Assembly: GCA_031271275.1 (NCBI GenBank)
Contig: JAISWA010000181.1
Location: 1 to 14,846, forward strand
Direction of reading: 5' to 3'
DNA length: 14,846 bases
DNA from: Clostridiales bacterium
Lineage (GTDB): Bacteria; Bacillota; Clostridia; Lachnospirales; WQUN01
A model generated the notes under the pieces. It searched no databases, had not been told where the DNA came from, and saw only the letters and a program-made list of their open reading frames with translations. Below, one piece after another: positions 6,686 to 12,979 of this stretch. The translations under genes and the position numbers were made by a program. Positions within the stretch are counted from its first letter, which is position 1; each line of letters starts with the position of its first letter.

Positions 6686-6749
6686 CAGCAAGGCGGCGTT
6701 GTCAACGCTGATTATCGCGCTGTATTCTCAGCCGGCGCAGAATCTTGAA

Positions 6750-7700
6750 TTATTGTCCTCGCGGTTTGTTATTCCTTTCCGCAATCATGGACGCGGTCAA
6801 GCCAAATGTTTCCTCCGTGGTGTCCCCCTGCGGCTCTACGTGTATCACAATGTCGTACACGTCTTCGAGCCGCGTTTTAATTTCGTCTTCCACTTCGCAC
6901 GCGATATTATGGGCTTCCGAAATCGTGCATTTCGGGTCTCCGTCAATATCCAGGTCGATATCCCAAAACCCGGCGACCCGGCGCATCCTCGCCCGGTGAG
7001 GGTTGCCCGCCCCTTCCACGGAATTTACCGCGTCTATAATCACGCGGTAGGGTTCCGTATTGCGGTTGCCGTCCATCAATTCCAGGTTCGCTTCCAGGAA
7101 AATCCCGATAGCGGTTTTGATAATCCAAATGCCGATAAGCCCGGCGATAACGGTGTCCGCGAGCGCCGAATCCGTCGCCGTGGAAATTACAATCCCCGTT
7201 AAAACCCCCGCCGATATCACCACGTCCCCTGCCATGTTCTTCGCGTTAGCCTTAATCATGGCGGAATTCGCCCGTTTACCCAACCGATACTGGCACCACG
7301 CCAACAGCATTTTCCCGGCGATGGAAATGAGCGAAACGATTATCGCGAGGGAAGAAGGAATCTCGCTTTGCCCGTTTGACGTTAAACGGGAGAGGGCGTT
7401 GAGAATCAGCTGTCCGCCCATGAAAAATAACATGAAGGACAGGAACGCGGTGGTCACCGTTTCCGCGCGCCCGTGCCCCCACGGGTGTTCCGCGTCGGCG
7501 GGTTTGGAAATGACCCTGACGACAATCAGCGTGATTAAGCTGATGAGCACGTCCGCCGAGGAGTCGATCCCGTCGCTGATTAAACCGCCGCTGTGGGCGA
7601 AAATACCGGCGAGTATCTTTAAAACCGCCAACACCGCGTTGCCCGACAGGGCAATGACGGCGGCGGCGCGAATGTCGCTGTTCTTTTGGGCTGAATCCAT
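6750..7700 (-). CDS. Cation diffusion facilitator (CDF) family metal transporter
   Basis: CDF proteins are dimeric proton-driven exporters of divalent metals in the cytoplasmic membrane. The 316-residue protein has about six membrane segments followed by a soluble metallochaperone-like C-terminal domain. Metal site residues in the second membrane segment are D46 and D50 (DSSAD), and HPWGHGRAE (72-80) is the typical following loop. In segment five the usual HxxxD is NMAGD (N155, D159). The C-terminal domain ends with IVIHVEP, as in many family members. The H to N change is seen, by recollection, in other clostridial members and may alter selectivity away from zinc, for example toward manganese or iron; this is inference. 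The ATG at 7700 has AGGGGG 7 nt upstream. It ends 64 nt from the convergent SCP2-fusion gene, with no clear terminator between them. Its promoter region is shared with the patatin-like gene. Confidence 0.92.
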   Translation of the reverse strand: MDSAQKNSDIRAAAVIALSGNAVLAVLKILAGIFAHSGGLISDGIDSSADVLISLITLIVVRVISKPADAEHPWGHGRAETVTTAFLSFMLFFMGGQLILNALSRLTSNGQSEIPSSLAIIVSLISIAGKMLLAWCQYRLGKRANSAMIKANAKNMAGDVVISAGVLTGIVISTATDSALADTVIAGLIGIWIIKTAIGIFLEANLELMDGNRNTEPYRVIIDAVNSVEGAGNPHRARMRRVAGFWDIDLDIDGDPKCTISEAHNIACEVEDEIKTRLEDVYDIVIHVEPQGDTTEETFGLTASMIAERNNKPRGQ

Positions 7701-7720
7701 AGGGCACCCCCTTGGTTTGT

Positions 7721-7729
7721 ATTATATCA
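7721..7729 (-). promoter_or_regulatory. Candidate extended -10 promoter for the CDF transporter
   Basis: The reverse strand reads TGATATAAT, a perfect extended -10 (core 7721-7726), identical to the one before the metallopeptidase operon. No clear -35 lies 16-18 nt upstream. The leader would be short, about 15 nt, and include the ribosome site. Confidence 0.5.
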
Positions 7730-7737
7730 CGCCGCCG

Positions 7738-7745
7738 AAGCGCTT
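7738..7745. promoter_or_regulatory. AAGCGCTT palindrome between divergent promoters; possible operator
   Basis: AAGCGCTT is a perfect 8-bp palindrome sitting midway between the two divergent extended -10 boxes. Weaker symmetry extends outward (CC at 7732-7733 with GG at 7750-7751). The position would suit a shared repressor site, but a palindrome this short can occur by chance. Confidence 0.2.
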
Positions 7746-7757
7746 TTGGGGCGGATA

Positions 7758-7766
7758 TGGTATAAT
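7758..7766 (+). promoter_or_regulatory. Candidate extended -10 promoter for the patatin-like gene
   Basis: TGGTATAAT is a perfect TGnTATAAT extended -10 (core 7761-7766). Transcription would start near 7773, about 27 nt before the ATG. No -35 is recognisable. Confidence 0.5.
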
Positions 7767-7799
7767 TCGTTCCAAACTCGTCAAAGGAAGTGCCTTTCT

Positions 7800-8705
7800 A
7801 TGAACTTCTCTTTTACCGAACCCGTTATCAAGGGGCAAAAATATACCGAAATGCTGCCTGGGGGAACCGCCCTGGTGTGCGAGGGCGGCGGAACGCGCGG
7901 TTTTTACACCTCGGGCGTGTTTGAGGCGTTTATGGACGCGGGAATCATGTTTCCGTACATCATCGGCGTTTCCGCCGGCGCGGCGAACGCCCTCAGCTAT
8001 ATTTCCGGGCAGAAGCTGCGCAGCCGCGTGATTGTGGAAAAATACGTGCCCCGGCACGAGTATGTAAGCAAGCGCAATTTGCTGAAGCACGGCTCCATGT
8101 TCGGCTACGACTTTATTTTTAAGGAAATCCCCGGGAAGCATCTTTTCTGGGACAGGGAAGTTTTCGACAGCGCGGATATCCGCTTCCTGACCGGCGCGAC
8201 CGACTGCGCCACCGGCGAAGCCGTCTGGTTTGAGAAAGACGAACTGGGCGAGGACTTCCTGACGGTGCGGGCGTCCTGTTCGGTGCCCATGATTTCCAAA
8301 ATCGTAAAAATCAACGGCATTGAACTGCTCGACGGCGGAACCAGCGTCCCCATCCCCATCGAAAAATCCGTCGCGGACGGCAACACGTTCCATGTGATTA
8401 TCCTGACGCGAAATCAGGGGTACCTGCGCAAACCTTTTGAATACAAAAACCTCGCGAAAATTTTCTACCGCAAATACCCGAAGTTGGTGGAAACCATGCT
8501 AAACCGGCACGAGGTTTACAACCGTCAGGTCGCGCTTTGCGAGCGGCTTGAGCGGGAGGGGAAGGCTGTCATCATCCGCCCGCGGGTCCCGCTGTCGGTG
8601 GACAGAACCACTTCCGACATCGGAAAACTGCTCGCCCTTTACGACGAAGGCCACGAGGAAGGGAAGCAGGCGATAGGCAACCTCAGCGACCGTTTCATCA
8701 GATAA
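7800..8705 (+). CDS. Patatin-like phospholipase/acyl hydrolase family protein
   Basis: Patatin-type enzymes are serine-aspartate dyad hydrolases of acyl lipids. The 301-residue protein has the oxyanion loop GGGTRG (29-34), the nucleophile elbow GVSAG (56-60) with S58, and the catalytic aspartate D178 in LLDGG (176-180). The sequence around it, ATDCATGEAVWF and ASCSVPM, resembles the bacterial single-domain group that includes YjjU, whose substrates are not well known. No signal peptide or membrane helix is evident, so it is probably cytoplasmic. The start at ATG 7800 has AAGGAAG 9 nt upstream; an upstream in-frame start at 7746 would place the promoter inside the gene. The gene diverges from the CDF transporter and is followed by a 217-nt repeat-bearing gap. 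All dyad residues are intact, so it should be active. Substrate and physiological role are open. Confidence 0.9.
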   Translation: MNFSFTEPVIKGQKYTEMLPGGTALVCEGGGTRGFYTSGVFEAFMDAGIMFPYIIGVSAGAANALSYISGQKLRSRVIVEKYVPRHEYVSKRNLLKHGSMFGYDFIFKEIPGKHLFWDREVFDSADIRFLTGATDCATGEAVWFEKDELGEDFLTVRASCSVPMISKIVKINGIELLDGGTSVPIPIEKSVADGNTFHVIILTRNQGYLRKPFEYKNLAKIFYRKYPKLVETMLNRHEVYNRQVALCERLEREGKAVIIRPRVPLSVDRTTSDIGKLLALYDEGHEEGKQAIGNLSDRFIR

Positions 8706-8765
8706 TAGAGGTTGCCGCGGGAAAAAATCAAAAGAAATGGTGAAAACCCTAAAGCCGCTATATAT

Positions 8766-8878
8766 AGCTGATCAACTTAAAAACACACCGTCCGTGTCAT
8801 TCTGAGCGAAGCGAAGAATCCTTACGGATAGCAGATCCTTCGCTTCGCTCAGGATGACAAGAATTAAGTTGATTCGCT
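8766..8878. repeat. Nested inverted repeat: 10-bp outer arms around copy 2 of the GTCATTCTGAGCG repeat
   Basis: The outer arms are ATCAACTTAA (8771-8780) and TTAAGTTGAT (8864-8873), exact complements, with AGC (8766-8768) and GCT (8876-8878) pairing further out. Between them lies the inner long inverted repeat. This stretch fills most of the gap between the patatin-like and TSCPD genes and may act as a transcription barrier or processing site, although no T-run follows. I see no promoter that I would defend ahead of the TSCPD gene. Confidence 0.6.
8796..8858. repeat. Long inverted repeat, 25-bp arms with two mismatches (copy 2 of the GTCATTCTGAGCG family)
   Basis: The left arm 8796-8820 begins GTCATTCTGAGCGAAGCGAA and ends GAATC; the right arm is 8834-8858. 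The arms differ from perfect complementarity at two positions, both giving G-T type pairs on one strand. The left arm differs from copy 1 (2451-2475) at one base. The reverse reading gives the familiar spurious peptide CHPERSEGS. Confidence 0.85.
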
Positions 8879-8922
8879 GTAATTTCAAGGCGGAGAAACG
8901 AAGAAAACAGGAGGAACGCGAC

Positions 8923-9186
8923 ATGCGCTACAGTTACCAAACGTCCAACACCTGCTCGACGAAGATTGCTTTCGACTTGGACGGCGATGTGGTACATAAT
9001 GTGGAATTTACCGGCGGGTGCAGCGGAAACTTGTCCGCCATACAAAAGTTGGTAGACGGCTTTACCGTGGACAGGCTCGTCTCGGAACTGGGCGGGCTTA
9101 AATGCGGCCGCCGCCCCACTTCCTGCGTGGACCAACTTGCGACGGCGGTTAAAATGGCGTATTCAAAGCCCAAGCAAGCCGAATAA
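8923..9186 (+). CDS. TSCPD-domain small protein (TIGR03905-like)
   Basis: This 87-residue protein belongs, by its cysteine pattern, to the TIGR03905 family of TSCPD-domain proteins: STKIAF after a cysteine near the N-terminus, GGCSGN, and CGRRPTSCVDQL near residues 60-72. TSCPD domains also occur at the end of class II ribonucleotide reductases, where cysteine pairs are thought to bind metal or act in redox; the stand-alone form has no proven function to my knowledge. The ATG at 8923 has an ideal AGGAGG 8 nt upstream (8909-8914); the longer frame from 8854 starts inside the repeat and is rejected. It sits alone after a repeat-filled gap and ends 14 nt from the convergent kinase gene. The protein is probably cytoplasmic. 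Confidence 0.88.
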   Translation: MRYSYQTSNTCSTKIAFDLDGDVVHNVEFTGGCSGNLSAIQKLVDGFTVDRLVSELGGLKCGRRPTSCVDQLATAVKMAYSKPKQAE

Positions 9187-9200
9187 TGTTTGCCGCCCCG

Positions 9201-12047
9201 CTATGCTTCCGTTTCGCCGCTTAAAGCGCGGTCAATCTGCGCAATCAGCGCCCGGGCTATTTTTTCAAAGTGGGCGTGGCCGACGCTAACGGCGTCATAA
9301 TCCCCCGCCTTTGCCGCGGCTTCCAGTTCTTCCGCCGCCTTGCCCGCCGCCTGCGCGCAGATACTGTAACTGGCGCTTTTGATTCCGTGGATGAGTATGG
9401 CGTAGTCTTTCAAATTCCCGGAAGCGGCGCGTTCCGAGAGCTCCGCGAGCAATCGCCGGGTGTTTGAGGCGTAGTTATCCAGTATCTCCATAAAAGTGAT
9501 TTCGTCGCCGTCAAAGTTTTGCAGGGCTTTTCGCTTATCGACGCCCTGTATCGTTACATGGTCCAACGAGCGGGTTTTTTTATCGCGGGGGCGCTGCGCC
9601 TGTTCCGCGTTTTGGGTCTTTTCCTCTATGTTCTTATCCCTTACCCAGTCGTTTAAAACCGAATCCAGTTTTAATATTTCAACCGGTTTTGAAATGAACG
9701 CTTGAAACCCTTTGCCCAACAGCATTTCCTCGTTGCCCGTTATCGCGTTGGCGGTGAACGCGATGATGGGAACGGTTCTGGCGTATTCGGTGCCGATTTC
9801 CTCGCGGATGATTCGCGTGGTTTCGATTCCGTCCATTTTCGGCATCATTTGATCCATACAAATGGCGCTGTACTTCACTTTCCCCTCACGCACCGCGTTT
9901 ATTGCCTCAAGCCCGCTCGTCACACAGTCTACGCGCATTCCGTAGGGTTTCAAAAAACCTTTGGAAACCTCAAGGTTCGTAACGTTGTCGTCCACCACCA
10001 ACACGCTGGCGTAGGGCATCCGTACACGCGTTATCCGCGTGTCTTTGTTTAACGGGCTTCCGGAATAGCGGAAGTTTTTCAAACTCCCGGCAACGTCTTC
10101 CCCTATCACCGCGTCGCCGACGCGCTGCTGCTTTATTTTTACGGTAAACACGCTGCCCTTGCCGTATTCGCTTTCCACGGCGATACCGCCGTCCATCATT
10201 TCCGCGAGCCTTTTGGTAATCGCGAGCCCGAGCCCGGTTCCGCCCGCCTGATGATAGGACGTCTCGCCGAATTGCGTGTAATCCGAAAACAGGCGTTTTT
10301 TATTCTCCTCCTGAATCCCGATACCGGTATCGCTGACGCGTATCGTCACCCAAACCGCGCAGTCCTCGCGTTCACAGGTCAGGCTTAGCGCAACCGTCCC
10401 TTCCTCCGTGTATTTAAACGCGTTGGAAAGCAGGTTGCTGATGATTTGCTTGACCCGTATCTCGTCGCCCAGAAGCCACGCGGGGAAATCCCCGTCTATA
10501 TTTAAAATAAACTGAATCGGCCGGTTCCCGATGCGGACGTCGTTCTGCATAACGGCGTTGTTTACCAGACTTGGCACGTCATATTTCGCGGGGATAATTT
10601 CAAATTTCCCCGACTGTATCTTTGAAATATCCAGTATGTCGTTGACAATGCTTAAAAGCGTCGTTCCGGATTTATGTATTTTTTCAAGGTTGGACTGGGC
10701 GTCCCCCTCGAGCCCGATACCCTCCAGCGCTATTTCCGACAGCCCGATTACCGCGTTAAGGGGCGTGCGCATCTCGTGGCTCATTCTCGCGAGGAAGGCG
10801 CTTTTCGCGTTATTGGCGGTTTCGGCTTCTTCCAACGCGGTCGTTAACTGTTCGTGCTTTTCGTTTATAGACATTGCCTGCGCCCGGATCGTCTCGTCCA
10901 ATTTCAGCAGCGCCCGGGTCATTACGTCTTTTTCCGAACGCACCTGGGGCAATTCTTCCAAATCGCCGTTGGCGATATGCCCGATGATTTGAACCTGATG
11001 CTGGGTATCTACAATCATGCGGTTGAACGCGTCCGCAAGCGTGCTCATTTCGTCCCGGGTATTTACCTTTATATCGATTTCGGTATTGCCCACCGCCAAA
11101 GCGGACGCCGCCCTGGTCATATCCCGCAGCGGCTTTACGATGTGTCTGACCGTAAATAAGGCGGATATAACGGAAAGCGTCAGTATGATGACGGTAATAG
11201 CCGACCCGCTCATGATGAACCACTGTATCTTTTGCACTTTCTCGTCGATGTACTGCCCCACGAACAAAACGCCCAACGCCCTCCCGTCTGCCCCGTTGAC
11301 CGGTACGCCGTTGACGGTGGCGACGCGTTCGATTAAGTTCAGTTGACCCGCGTAATTATTGCTCGACATGACGGCGTCCACCACGGCGGGGTCCACCTTA
11401 ACGCCGACCGCTCTGGTGTTGTTCCGTTGCGTCACCGTCGTCGAGAGACTTTTGCCGTGCAAAACAATCGCCGCTTCGCAGCCCATTATTTCTTTTATCG
11501 TGTCCACAAAACGGGAGGTGTCCAACCGGTAGCCGACGGAAACGACGCCGATTACTTCGCCGTTGCCGTTGAGCACGGGCGACCCGGAACGGACGGACAG
11601 CCGGATGTCGGCGTCTTCTTCGATAGCCGTCAGCGCTTCGCCGTACATGGCGGACCGGACGCTTGTTTGGTGGGCGACGGAATCGCCGTAGTTTTCCGGT
11701 TCGTGGGTGCGGGCGATTACCGTGCCCCTGAAGTCGGTGACGGTGCAAAATTCCACATGGGTTTTATCCTGCAACGCTCTCGCGTGGGCAAGCAATTTAT
11801 CCCTGTCGTTTTCAACGATCGCGTCTATGATGAAAGGGTCTGTTGCAAAGCACATGGACACGGCTTTAGCCTCCATTTTCAGGAAGTTGAGGTTGTTGAC
11901 CGCGACTTCCGCCGCGGAGTCCAACATTTTAGCCGTAGACCTGTCAATAAAATTGGAGAACAGCATAATACTCGAAACGAGTATGGACGCGGCAACCAAC
12001 AGCGTAGTGATAATCGCGGGGATTAAAATTTTTTTCTTAATACCCAT
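9201..12047 (-). CDS. Hybrid sensor histidine kinase: Cache sensor, HAMP, HisKA, HATPase, REC and Hpt
   Basis: A 948-residue membrane phosphorelay protein. Order: membrane helix 1 (about 7-32); a large outside region (35-275) typical of double Cache ligand sensors; helix 2 (276-300); HAMP (299-352), followed by what may be a second degenerate HAMP (353-392); a coiled-coil stretch; HisKA with phospho-histidine H424 in SHEMRTPLN; HATPase with N538/N542, DTGIG (573-577) and GGTGLGL (602-608); receiver domain with D686-D687, phospho-acceptor D732 and K787; then Hpt with H887 in HGIKSAS. All phosphotransfer residues are intact, so phosphate can run H424 to D732 to H887 and on to a separate regulator, none of which is encoded here. 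The ATG at 12047 has AGGAGG 8 nt upstream and directly precedes the basic end of helix 1; the longer frame to 12179 crosses the leader hairpin and is rejected. Ligand and target genes are unknown. Confidence 0.95.
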   Translation of the reverse strand: MGIKKKILIPAIITTLLVAASILVSSIMLFSNFIDRSTAKMLDSAAEVAVNNLNFLKMEAKAVSMCFATDPFIIDAIVENDRDKLLAHARALQDKTHVEFCTVTDFRGTVIARTHEPENYGDSVAHQTSVRSAMYGEALTAIEEDADIRLSVRSGSPVLNGNGEVIGVVSVGYRLDTSRFVDTIKEIMGCEAAIVLHGKSLSTTVTQRNNTRAVGVKVDPAVVDAVMSSNNYAGQLNLIERVATVNGVPVNGADGRALGVLFVGQYIDEKVQKIQWFIMSGSAITVIILTLSVISALFTVRHIVKPLRDMTRAASALAVGNTEIDIKVNTRDEMSTLADAFNRMIVDTQHQVQIIGHIANGDLEELPQVRSEKDVMTRALLKLDETIRAQAMSINEKHEQLTTALEEAETANNAKSAFLARMSHEMRTPLNAVIGLSEIALEGIGLEGDAQSNLEKIHKSGTTLLSIVNDILDISKIQSGKFEIIPAKYDVPSLVNNAVMQNDVRIGNRPIQFILNIDGDFPAWLLGDEIRVKQIISNLLSNAFKYTEEGTVALSLTCEREDCAVWVTIRVSDTGIGIQEENKKRLFSDYTQFGETSYHQAGGTGLGLAITKRLAEMMDGGIAVESEYGKGSVFTVKIKQQRVGDAVIGEDVAGSLKNFRYSGSPLNKDTRITRVRMPYASVLVVDDNVTNLEVSKGFLKPYGMRVDCVTSGLEAINAVREGKVKYSAICMDQMMPKMDGIETTRIIREEIGTEYARTVPIIAFTANAITGNEEMLLGKGFQAFISKPVEILKLDSVLNDWVRDKNIEEKTQNAEQAQRPRDKKTRSLDHVTIQGVDKRKALQNFDGDEITFMEILDNYASNTRRLLAELSERAASGNLKDYAILIHGIKSASYSICAQAAGKAAEELEAAAKAGDYDAVSVGHAHFEKIARALIAQIDRALSGETEA

Positions 12048-12053
12048 AAAAAA

Positions 12054-12102
12054 AACCTCCTTTGTCCCAAAAGCATAATATGCGATGGGGACAAAGGAGG
12101 TT
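12054..12102 (-). promoter_or_regulatory. Leader hairpin that sequesters the kinase ribosome site and resembles an intrinsic terminator
   Basis: AACCTCCTTTGTCCC (12054-12068) and its exact complement (12088-12102) form a 15-bp perfect stem around a 19-nt loop that itself contains GCATA-A-TATGC (12073-12083). In the leftward RNA the second arm holds AGGAGG (12056-12061), the kinase ribosome site, and continues into eight U residues (12048-12055) that touch the AUG. The structure can therefore mask translation initiation and has the stem plus U-run form of a Rho-independent terminator. It could be the terminator of the upstream cassette, an attenuator of the kinase, or both. Confidence 0.7.
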
Positions 12103-12112
12103 ACGTCTGTTT

Positions 12113-12244
12113 TATATAGGCGGCGAAAATGATGTATAAACGGGCGCGAGGAGGACGAGAGCGAAGCGAACGCCCGCACGAGTGGATTTTTTGCATAGGC
12201 AAAAAATCCGCAGCGACCGTTTAAACAGTAGCGCCGCCTATATA
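12113..12244. repeat. 132-bp palindromic element with 13-bp perfect inverted ends
   Basis: The ends are TATATAGGCGGCG (12113-12125) and CGCCGCCTATATA (12232-12244). Nested inside are CGGGCG (12141-12146) with CGCCCG (12171-12176), then GGATTTTTTGC (12184-12194) with GCAAAAAATCC (12199-12209) around a 4-nt loop, and CGTTTAAAC (12218-12226). It has no reading frame of its own. The right end overlaps the nucleotidyltransferase gene and encodes its last residues YIGGATV and stop. On the reverse strand the left end reads into TATATAAA, a possible -10 for the kinase leader. It resembles a miniature inverted-repeat element. Confidence 0.6.
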
Positions 12245-12979
12245 TTTGTCTGTCAGCATTTTACCGACCGCTTCATACTCCGCTATGGTGCCGATATCAT
12301 AACATTCGCCGTTCATGATATACGCGCGGACGTCTTTGATTTTATGCAGCCACTGCACAAAATAGCCCGGCGCGTCCGGCATGTTGCCGTCGCTTAAGTA
12401 CCGCTCAAACAAAGGCAGCGTACTTTTATTATAAAAGTACGACGCGTATATGGCGATATCCGACGGCGGGTCCTCGGGTTTTTCGATAAGCTCCATCACG
12501 CGCCCGTCCTCCCGTAGCACCGCCACCGCGAAGGCTTTTAAACGTTCCCGGTCGTCGAGCCGCGCGGCGCAAATGGTATCGCAGCCCGTGTTACGGAATA
12601 AATCGTACTGCTCGCGCAAGTCATAAGTAAAGTAATTGTCCCCCGCCACGATAAAAACGTCGTCGTCGATTTTCTTTTCGCTTAGGGTGAAAGATATGTC
12701 GCCGATCGCCCCGCGCCGGTCGTTCTCGTTATTGGTCCCGTCGTTCAATACCTCGATGGGAATGGCGGACGCCGTTTCCTTTTGCCACGCGTCGAAATGG
12801 GCAAAAAATTTATTGTTGGAAACCACGTAGATGGTCTCCACGCCCGGCAGCCGGTGGATTTGTTCCACAATATAGTTGATGACCGGCTTGCCGTTGAGAG
12901 GCAGCAGCGCCTTCGGCCTGTCAAGCGTAAGCGGGTACATGCGCGTGGCGTACCCCGCGACTAAGATAATGGCTTTCAT
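12221..12979 (-). CDS. Sugar-1-phosphate nucleotidyltransferase (NTP_transferase family)
   Basis: These enzymes join a sugar phosphate or related phosphate to an NTP, making an activated NDP compound and pyrophosphate. The 252-residue protein opens with the signature GYATRMYPLTLDRPKALLPL (9-28). Metal ligands are expected at D114 in VAGDNY and D228 in YDIGT, and EKP is at 166-168. It is shorter than RmlA or GlmU and lacks any hexapeptide-repeat tail; NDGTNNENDRRGAIGDI (79-95) looks like a hallmark of an uncharacterised clostridial subgroup. The substrate is not decided by the sequence; a thymidylyl- or cytidylyltransferase role in surface polymer synthesis is plausible. The ATG overlaps the TGA of the pseudouridine synthase gene by 4 nt (ATGA), with AAGGA 11 nt upstream, so translation is probably coupled. 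The last seven codons and the stop lie within the palindromic element at 12113-12244. Confidence 0.88.
   Translation of the reverse strand: MKAIILVAGYATRMYPLTLDRPKALLPLNGKPVINYIVEQIHRLPGVETIYVVSNNKFFAHFDAWQKETASAIPIEVLNDGTNNENDRRGAIGDISFTLSEKKIDDDVFIVAGDNYFTYDLREQYDLFRNTGCDTICAARLDDRERLKAFAVAVLREDGRVMELIEKPEDPPSDIAIYASYFYNKSTLPLFERYLSDGNMPDAPGYFVQWLHKIKDVRAYIMNGECYDIGTIAEYEAVGKMLTDKYIGGATV

Noticed and set aside
5663..6691. 342-codon leftward open frame opposite the SCP2-fusion gene
   Set aside because: It is a mirror of the real gene's codon bias: rich in R, H and V, with no ribosome site and no recognisable domain, while the opposite strand has clear flavodoxin/SCP2 motifs.
7060..7803. 247-codon rightward frame opposite the CDF transporter
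   Set aside because: The leftward protein has full CDF motifs; this frame runs across both divergent promoters and past the lipase start.
7722..8393. 223-codon leftward frame opposite the patatin-like gene
   Set aside because: The catalytic motifs are on the other strand; this one has basic, low-complexity composition typical of antisense frames.
8797..9135. 112-codon leftward frame ending in CHPERSEGS-type sequence
   Set aside because: This peptide is the well-known false translation of the GTCATTCTGAGCG repeat, and the rest is antisense to the TSCPD gene.
11343..12026. 227-codon rightward frame opposite the kinase sensor region
   Set aside because: Rich in H, R, V and D with no domain; the kinase reading frame is continuous with membrane helices and Cache features.
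12048..12179. 44-codon N-terminal extension of the histidine kinase
   Set aside because: It reads through the leader hairpin and the palindromic element; the ATG at 12047 has an AGGAGG and begins the membrane helix directly.
12184..12209. 11-bp A/T-rich hairpin as the terminator of the nucleotidyltransferase operon
   Set aside because: No U-run follows the stem on the leftward strand, and it is nested in a larger palindrome; the hairpin at 12054-12102 is the better terminator candidate.
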